DNA from: Verrucomicrobiota bacterium
Lineage (GTDB): Bacteria > Verrucomicrobiota > Verrucomicrobiia > Chthoniobacterales > UBA10450
Reading direction: 5' to 3'
NCBI GenBank assembly: GCA_003219415.1
Contig: QHOS01000039.1
Coordinates: forward strand, 1-44,586
DNA: 44,586 nt
The translations under genes and the position numbers were made by a program. The notes under the pieces were generated by a model that ran no database searches, was not told the DNA's origin, and saw only the letters and a list, made by a program, of their open reading frames with translations. Positions 39,526 through 44,586 of the stretch are shown one piece after another. Position 1 is the stretch's first letter. The number at the start of each line of letters is the position of its first letter.

Positions 39526-40965
39526 ATGAAAACAATAGCGCCATCAATTCTTATCATACTGTCACTCGTCTGCGTTGCTCTTCCTCTCACAGCGCAGGCG
39601 GTCAGTCCGTCACCGGATGGAGGCTATCCCGGAGGCAACACGGCAGAGGGGAGCAGCGCCCTTTTGAGCTGCACAACCGGCATTTATAACAACGCGATCG
39701 GTATATATTCGCTCCTGAGCGTCACGACCGGCAGCTTTAACACCGGTGTCGGCGCTGGGGCGCTTCTTGCCAACACCGCAGACGAAAATACGGCTACTGG
39801 CGCCGGGGCGCTTTTAAGCAACACCACTGGCATTGAAAACACGGCCAATGGAGCGTTCGCTCTTTTTAGTAACACAGAAGGCAGCTTTAATACCGCCACC
39901 GGCGAAGGCGCACTGCTTAGCAATACCACCGGCACACAAAATACGGTAAATGGAACAGCCGCACTTGGATTTAACTCGACCGGCAACTACAACGATGCTG
40001 TCGGCGCCTTTGCGCTCTTTAATAACATCAGTGGATCTGGCAACAACGCTTTTGGTAATTCTGCGCTTCTTGAAAATATGGTGGGCGTTGACAACACTGC
40101 CATTGGTGATCTCGCGCTCCTGAATAATGACTCGGATGGAACCGGCACTGCCAATTTCAACACGGCAGTTGGTTCTGGGGCACTCTCAGCTAACGTTAAT
40201 GGCGGCGAAAACACCGCCCTGGGTGTCGACACGCTCGCGAACAACAACAACGCGGACTTCCTCACCGCCGTTGGTATTGATGCGCTATTTGCCAACACCA
40301 CCGGCTCCGGCAACACAGCCATCGGCAGTGGCGCGCTCGCTTTCAACACGACGGGCGGTGGTAACACTGCCTTGGGCTTGGATGCTGGTAGCAACGTCAC
40401 CACGGCCAATAACGTCATTTGTATCGGTGCCGCTGGTAACAATGTGGAAAATAGCTGCTTTATTGGCAATATCTTCGGCGCGACATCTTCGAATGGAGTT
40501 GCCGTCCTCATTAATTCAAACGGAAGGCTCGGAACAATGACTTCGTCGGCCCGGTTCAAGGATGAGATCAAGCCAATGGACAACGCCAGTGAAGCGCTCT
40601 TTGCTCTCAAACCGGTCACCTTCCGATACAAGAAGGGAATAGACCCGCAAGGGATTCCACAGCTTGGGCTGGTGGCCGAGGAGGTGGAGGCGGTCAATCC
40701 TGATTTGGTGGTACGCGACAAAGAGGGAAAACCCTACAGCGTGCGTTACGACCAGGTGAACGCGATGTTACTCAATGAGTTCCTCAAAGAGCACCGCAAG
40801 GTGGAGGAACAACAGGCGACAATCACGCAATTAAAGCAGGACTTTCAATCCAGAATCGCCCACCAGCAAAAGCAAATTGAAGCCCTTACTGCGGGCCTGC
40901 AGAAAGTGAGCGCACAACTCGAACTGAACAAGCCCGCACCACAAACGGTGGCAAACAATCAGTAA
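39526..40965 (+). CDS. Secreted repeat protein with S74 intramolecular chaperone domain (longer paralogue)
   Basis: The protein has 479 residues. A signal peptide (MKTIAPSILIILSLVCVALP, cleavage near AQA) is followed by about sixteen 17- to 20-residue repeats such as NTATGEGALLSNTTGTQ and NTAIGDLALLNNDSDG (about 50-310). The S74 domain has TSSARFKDEIKPMDN, ALKPVTFRYKKG, QLGLVAEEVEAVNPDLVVRD and AMLLNEFLKEHRKVEE. A coiled coil ends the protein. It is a paralogue of the protein at 2837..4024, on the opposite strand, with twice the repeat number. A trimeric surface fibre is likely, with self-cleavage at the SS-x-RFK site. Confidence 0.82.
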   Translation: MKTIAPSILIILSLVCVALPLTAQAVSPSPDGGYPGGNTAEGSSALLSCTTGIYNNAIGIYSLLSVTTGSFNTGVGAGALLANTADENTATGAGALLSNTTGIENTANGAFALFSNTEGSFNTATGEGALLSNTTGTQNTVNGTAALGFNSTGNYNDAVGAFALFNNISGSGNNAFGNSALLENMVGVDNTAIGDLALLNNDSDGTGTANFNTAVGSGALSANVNGGENTALGVDTLANNNNADFLTAVGIDALFANTTGSGNTAIGSGALAFNTTGGGNTALGLDAGSNVTTANNVICIGAAGNNVENSCFIGNIFGATSSNGVAVLINSNGRLGTMTSSARFKDEIKPMDNASEALFALKPVTFRYKKGIDPQGIPQLGLVAEEVEAVNPDLVVRDKEGKPYSVRYDQVNAMLLNEFLKEHRKVEEQQATITQLKQDFQSRIAHQQKQIEALTAGLQKVSAQLELNKPAPQTVANNQ

Positions 40966-41107
40966 GCTGTCGAGTTACTACTACTCTTTGAACTCGCCCC
41001 TTACTCGTAACGCATTTCGATCACGTTGTTAATAGCATCCGCCCTCGCGCCGCAAGATCACCTCGAGCCGATCGGTACAACGCTGGCAGCGCTGGCGATC
41101 TCGGTCG

Positions 41108-42760
41108 TCACTTGTCAGAGACTTCGTCACTGCCGTGGCAGTTCGTGAATCTGAACGAGCCAATCCGGGTATGCCAGTCGTTCAGGTTGTTAGTCGTGAG
41201 ATAGTAGGTCCCAGTGTACCAGAACGTACAATCATCAACCGGATCAATCGTCATCTGACTGTAGTCTCCGAAGCTGGTGTTGCCTGGTCCAAGTTGGACG
41301 CCACCGCCGTCGATCAGCGACATCTCGCCACTAGGCAAGGTGCCTAGTGGGTCGGTCGGCCGCCGGCCCACGTAGTGGATTGACGGAAACACACTCGCGC
41401 CTGAGACGTTGAAGCCAAGCGCGATGTTTCCGTTCCTGTCCATCGCGATACTCCCAAGCCACCGATCATTGGCATCGGGCGCGTAGGTCCCCTGCTGATA
41501 AATTTCCCATGGACTGCGTGTTCGCCCTCTTGTTGTCATGCGCAATTCGTACCAGCGGATGCCCGCGTGATCCTGTGATGGATCGCCGCCGGCCGCCACG
41601 GTATGGTTGAGCAGCAGCGTCTGGCGAGGGCCGAAATTGCGGTACGTCAGGCGCTGCATCATGTAGCCATAAGAAAGCGAATCGAGTCGCTGAGCTCCCG
41701 GCTGCTCGATACAGACAAACTCATCGTGGCACGCGTTGGAGTTGAACGGCTGCGGGACAAGGCTGGCGGTCGGGACGAGCGTGGAAGACGAAGGAGAGTC
41801 CCAGTCCACATGAAACTCGTACACTTGGAGCCGGCCCGCAGGGAAGCCGAGGTGCGAATCCTGGACCTGCACCACGTACTCAGGTGTATCCCTTAGCGGC
41901 AACCTCGTACCCTCGAGGTCCGCCGCCAGCATATGGCTACGGGTGGTTTGGAACGGATTGCGGGGAGCCGGCACAAAGAAGGTCACGAACTTCGGGTCGG
42001 GGTTTCCGGTTAGCATGGCCGCTCGCTCAAACGCGGAGATGGTATTGCCCAGTCCGCTAAAGATCTTGTTGGGGTCCGCAGTGGCGTAGTAGGCGTCAGT
42101 AAACACACTGATCTTCGGATAATCGTTGAAGAACCCAGCCAGCTGATTGGTCGTGTTGTTGACCTCGAACGCGTACTGATCGTACGGCCCCGTCGGGTCC
42201 GAGGTCTGGGAGACGGCCATACACAGGTCCTGACCGTACGGTCCCCCGCCTGGACGACTCACGACCCATCGATTGGCATATCGGTCGAACCGTACGACCG
42301 CATCGCTCCAGATCTGGGTGGGACCGCCACAGTCAGGCTGGCTCTGCCAGAAGGTCGTGGTGCTCACGGGACCCGCCAGGACATTGCCGGACTTGTCGTA
42401 GACAACGATCGCGGTATTGACAAATTGCACGTAGTGGTCGAACCCCACAGCCCCGCTGTCGTCGGATGCGTAGCCCCCGAGAGAACAATCGTCGCCGGCC
42501 GGCAGTTCACCGACATGAAGCCCATCGAAGCTCACGATCGGCTCTGATAGGAAATTTCCTCCAGGCTCGCTCTTGCGGCCAGGCGCGGCCGAACCAATCG
42601 CTCCAGGACATGGCGTCATCTGGCTGAGCGGCAGCGACACGGAATGCGAGTGCGCGGTCCCCACGGTCTTCACAGAGCCGGGAGGCAGCTGGGCGTTAGC
42701 AACGCTGACAAATCTGGCGACAGAGCCGGCGACAAGTAGAGCAACAAGAAATGCTTTCAC
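41108..42760 (-). CDS. Large secreted protein, probable beta-propeller, unknown function
   Basis: The protein has 550 residues from GTG 42760 (MKAFLVALLVAGSVA, cleavage near ANA). TTG 42799 would add a leader without signal character. The mature part is Trp-, Gly- and Pro-rich with blade-like motifs: IWSDAVVRFDRYANRWVVSR, NDYPKISVFTDAYYATAD, GIRWYELRMTTRG, DRWLGSIAMDRNGNIALGFN and GDYSQMTIDPVDDCTFWYTG. Similar proteins occur in soil bacteria without a known role. Cys pairs suggest a disulfide-bonded exported protein. It lies behind the TMEM175-like gene on the same strand, with a 42-base gap. Confidence 0.65.
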   Translation of the reverse strand: MKAFLVALLVAGSVARFVSVANAQLPPGSVKTVGTAHSHSVSLPLSQMTPCPGAIGSAAPGRKSEPGGNFLSEPIVSFDGLHVGELPAGDDCSLGGYASDDSGAVGFDHYVQFVNTAIVVYDKSGNVLAGPVSTTTFWQSQPDCGGPTQIWSDAVVRFDRYANRWVVSRPGGGPYGQDLCMAVSQTSDPTGPYDQYAFEVNNTTNQLAGFFNDYPKISVFTDAYYATADPNKIFSGLGNTISAFERAAMLTGNPDPKFVTFFVPAPRNPFQTTRSHMLAADLEGTRLPLRDTPEYVVQVQDSHLGFPAGRLQVYEFHVDWDSPSSSTLVPTASLVPQPFNSNACHDEFVCIEQPGAQRLDSLSYGYMMQRLTYRNFGPRQTLLLNHTVAAGGDPSQDHAGIRWYELRMTTRGRTRSPWEIYQQGTYAPDANDRWLGSIAMDRNGNIALGFNVSGASVFPSIHYVGRRPTDPLGTLPSGEMSLIDGGGVQLGPGNTSFGDYSQMTIDPVDDCTFWYTGTYYLTTNNLNDWHTRIGSFRFTNCHGSDEVSDK

Positions 42761-42802
42761 GGGGACACTCTTTTCGCACGAGGACTCAGCATCGCGCAAG
42801 CA

Positions 42803-43564
42803 TCAGTTCCTAGTTCTTAAGTCTTCCTTCAGCCTTCGCCTGTGCCAGAACCAGTGCACCCGCAATATGATCGCCATCAAAAAATAAACCCACCCGCACC
42901 ACGCGATTTTTTCTATCGGCAAAGTAAAAGAAAACACCAGCGAGACGAGCCCCACGCTCATCGGGATGCTCCAGCCCGTCAGCTCGCCGCGCGTCATCAA
43001 TCGTTCCCGCGCATTCAAACCTAACGGCTCACGTAGCTGCCAGGCACGAAAATTCAGGAGCAGGATTTCAGCGGAAATGGCAATCAAGCCGAGCGCGTAA
43101 ATCGCAAAAATCGTTCTCGCCTGTGATTCGGTGGTGTGAAGCGAGAACGGCTGGCCGACCTGGCCATTGCTCAGAAGGTACCACATCGCCCCGAAAATTG
43201 CCTTGAGCGGATAGATAAAGATCAGGATCGTAACGATCATCGCCCAGCTAATCAAAATCGAGACGCTGTCCTCGAGGCCGTAACGCCGGCTCCACAACCA
43301 ATGGCCCCGCCAAAAGATGCCCAGCACCGCGATGCTGCAGACAAAGGTCGGTACATTCTTGAATGCCGCCAGGAGCGCTTGGATGTTATCGGGGATCTGC
43401 TGCGCGGCGATTACCAGCATCGAGATGGCGAACGCGAACGCTGCGTCGATAAAAGTTTCCAGCCGCGTCATCTGCATCCCGCGCAAGCGAAATCCGCGTA
43501 ACCGGGGCAATGCATCCAAGTCGGCGGGCACTGCTGACGCAATCTCGTCGTAGCGCGCGTTCAT
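42803..43564 (-). CDS. TMEM175-like potassium channel family protein (DUF1211)
   Basis: The protein has 253 residues and about six membrane segments. The first span carries the family signature R-x3-F-x-D-A-x-F-A (MTRLETFIDAAFAFAISMLV, residues about 32-51), as in TMEM175 channels, where bacterial members form potassium-conducting tetramers. Later spans include FVCSIAVLGIFWRGHWLW, SWAMIVTILIFIYPLKAIF and FAIYALGLIAISAEILLLN. A cytoplasmic N-terminal region of about 30 residues precedes the channel. Ion selectivity cannot be read from the sequence with certainty. Confidence 0.8.
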   Translation of the reverse strand: MNARYDEIASAVPADLDALPRLRGFRLRGMQMTRLETFIDAAFAFAISMLVIAAQQIPDNIQALLAAFKNVPTFVCSIAVLGIFWRGHWLWSRRYGLEDSVSILISWAMIVTILIFIYPLKAIFGAMWYLLSNGQVGQPFSLHTTESQARTIFAIYALGLIAISAEILLLNFRAWQLREPLGLNARERLMTRGELTGWSIPMSVGLVSLVFSFTLPIEKIAWCGWVYFLMAIILRVHWFWHRRRLKEDLRTRN

Positions 43565-43621
43565 CTGCCGGGAATCCTATGCAAAACAGCACTATGTTTG
43601 TAAGGATTTTTCTCGGGGTTT

Positions 43622-43677
43622 CGCCATCGACTCTCAACTCTCAACTATCAACTACTCACTAATCTCCGATCACTCAT
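43622..43677. repeat. Low-complexity CTCAACT / ATCACT intergenic patch
   Basis: Imperfect seven-base units (GACTCTCAACTCTCAACTAT, CAACTACTCACTAATC) fill the space upstream of the channel gene. The same type recurs at 44031..44150. Confidence 0.55.
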
Positions 43678-43739
43678 CGCCGAACACGGTCATATCGCCG
43701 ACGAAAAGCGAATCATAATCGCGTAAAGGAGGATGATTT

Positions 43740-43919
43740 ATGGCTGATGATAATGGTGGTGGCAGCAACGCCGCAGTGGTGGCCATATTCGTAATCTTTC
43801 TGATCATCGTTGCCGCTGCGATCTTTTTCTTCGGCGGCCAATTTGTCGGCGGTGGCAGTCAGACCAAGAAAGTCGATGTAAACGTCAAAGCGCCAGCCGT
43901 GCCTAGTAAATCGCCCTGA
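43740..43919 (+). CDS. 59-residue single-span membrane protein
   Basis: A short gene with a textbook AAAGGAGG (43725..43732) seven bases before its ATG. The product is Gly/Asn-rich at the N-terminus (MADDNGGGSNAAV), has one long hydrophobic span (VAIFVIFLIIVAAAIFFFGG, about 14-33), then a short basic and Pro-rich tail (SQTKKVDVNVKAPAVPSKSP). Similar tiny proteins occur in related genomes as I recall. Function is unknown. The strong RBS makes it well supported as a gene. Confidence 0.75.
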   Translation: MADDNGGGSNAAVVAIFVIFLIIVAAAIFFFGGQFVGGGSQTKKVDVNVKAPAVPSKSP

Positions 43920-44265
43920 GGAACAACTAAGAGTCTCGCAACCTTGGTTTCCTGATTAGCTTTCGAAATCCGATACCGTCAACGGAATCCATTTTTCCTT
44001 CTGGCTTTTCTCCCTGCCTCCGTCCATCAACTCTCAACCATCATCCCTCAACTCTTTTCCCTGATCACGGATCACCAATCACTAATCACGATATCCCTCC
44101 GCTTTCCTGATCGCTTCGCTTGTTCACTGATTACGAATCACTGATCACTGGATTCACTTCCCTCTGCGCGTGGCATCCATAAGCGCGCAGAAATTCGAAG
44201 CGATAAAAAAAGGAAAGATAAAAACGGGACCCCGGGGCTCTCCGCCATAATTGAAGGGAAAGATT
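43920..44265. other. 346-base intergenic region with low-complexity repeats
   Basis: It includes CTCAACCATC and CCCTCAACTC at 44033..44053, and imperfect GATCACGGATCACCAATCAC units at 44061..44090 and 44128..44150. It also includes a sequence at 43971..43990 related to the linker repeat of the gene at 33515. No gene is seen apart from the tiny frame starting at 44266. Confidence 0.5.
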
Positions 44266-44352
44266 ATGAACTTATCCGTCGAAACGAAAGTCGCTATCGC
44301 GGTCGCGACGAGCTTGGTCGCGTTAATCGTGGGCGCCATGGCCCGAGGATAG
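44266..44352 (+). CDS. Possible 28-residue membrane peptide
   Basis: A short frame starts at ATG 44266, with GAAGGGAAAG nearby as RBS, and encodes MNLSVETKVAIAVATSLVAL then IVGAMARG: one hydrophobic span with a charged end. Tiny peptides of this type are common, but chance frames of this length are also common. It is included because of the RBS and the clean span. Confidence 0.4.
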   Translation: MNLSVETKVAIAVATSLVALIVGAMARG

Positions 44353-44457
44353 CAAAAGCGGAACCGGCAGCAGAATCAGCCTCCGTCTTCTTCTCCGCCA
44401 ACCGACGGAGTGACTTACTCGGTCCCGCTCCTTTCGACCTCTCGGCTTTACCTGATT

Positions 44458-44586
44458 CTAGAGATCCTCCTCGTGCAGCCCGGCGATCTTCATAAGTGAG
44501 CGAAGCAATCCCCTTTTCAGCGGCTGATTTCAATGGATCGGAATCACGATCCGTTCGCGTCGGCCAGCCATTGTAAAAACATGGTG
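44458..44586 (-). pseudogene. hicA: HicA-type toxin gene fragment with an in-frame TGA, cut by the window edge
   Basis: The minus strand from the window edge reads HHVFTMAGRRERIVIPIH, a TGA stop at 44532-44530, then NQPLKRGLLRSLMKIAGLHE and EDL with TAG at 44458. Without the stop this is the C-terminal two-thirds of a HicA mRNA-interferase toxin, where Gly normally stands at that place (H-G-N-x-x-L-K-x-G). A GGA-to-TGA change would give it. Other genes in the window use TGA as a normal stop, so recoding is unlikely. The N-terminal part and any hicB antitoxin gene lie outside. Confidence 0.65.

Noticed and set aside
39600-40400. CRISPR-like array
   Set aside because: The regular repeats are in-frame 51- to 60-base protein repeats of the S74 protein, diverged and without spacers.
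44530-44532. TGA recoding (Gly or Trp) in the hicA fragment
   Set aside because: Several other genes here end at TGA in the expected place, so a changed code is not supported.
44294-44533. 79-codon minus-strand frame
   Set aside because: It is an out-of-frame shadow of the hicA fragment and continues into non-coding DNA.

Overview
The window reads as a chromosomal segment of a Gram-negative, aerobic bacterium. It encodes a Kdo transferase (so it makes LPS core), two oxygen-dependent di-iron membrane lipid enzymes and many secreted beta-rich proteins. The gene content and the style of the secreted proteins (S74-chaperone proteins with NTTG repeats, secreted propellers, short NEPG-rich proteins) suggest Verrucomicrobiota, probably soil Chthoniobacterales. 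That placement is inferred from recalled family resemblance, not from a search.

Layout. Positions 1-2840: the 3' end of a radical SAM/SPASM gene, a membrane glycosyltransferase, and a scrambled, decayed duplicate holding the 5' end of a second glycosyltransferase and the tail of a second radical SAM gene. Two minus-strand remnants of a ceramide-synthase-like GNAT are embedded in the duplicated sequence. Positions 2837-4024: a secreted S74 protein. Positions 4251-15467: a long minus-strand envelope operon, read in the order asmA-like, rsmD, waaA, tRNA-Glu, MMPL/RND exporter, sphingolipid-desaturase-like protein, fatty-acid-2-hydroxylase-like protein, serine-palmitoyltransferase-like protein, CDP-alcohol phosphotransferase, ceramide-synthase-like GNAT. 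Positions 15529-19159: lipid kinase and glnE on the plus strand. Positions 19146-27865: mostly minus-strand housekeeping genes (methyltransferase, rho, yebC, typA), with a small lipoprotein and a large secreted propeller between them. Positions 28129-34678: a mixed accessory stretch (membrane protein, cupin, SET-domain protein, a 57-residue membrane protein, an OxyR-like regulator, a TolB-like propeller, two gene fossils, a PDDEXK nuclease-family protein). Positions 34723-44586: a GH13 trehalose-synthase-like enzyme, small secreted proteins, a split DoxX gene, a second S74 protein, a second secreted propeller-like protein, a TMEM175-like channel, tiny membrane proteins, low-complexity intergenic repeats and a hicA toxin fragment with an in-frame stop.

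How it works together. The most interesting part is 4251-11839, which looks like a near-complete bacterial sphingolipid pathway. An SPT-like enzyme would condense serine with an acyl thioester, and a bCerS-type GNAT would N-acylate the base. A DEGS-like desaturase and an FA2H-like hydroxylase would add the delta-4 double bond and 2-hydroxyl typical of eukaryotic ceramides. A CDP-alcohol phosphotransferase would add a phospho-headgroup, and an MMPL pump could move the product. The operon lies directly behind waaA and a tRNA-Glu gene. No 3-ketosphinganine reductase and no dedicated acyl-carrier protein are visible in the window. Several genes at 33-39 kb and at the right edge carry frameshifts or nonsense changes, either true decay or sequence errors.
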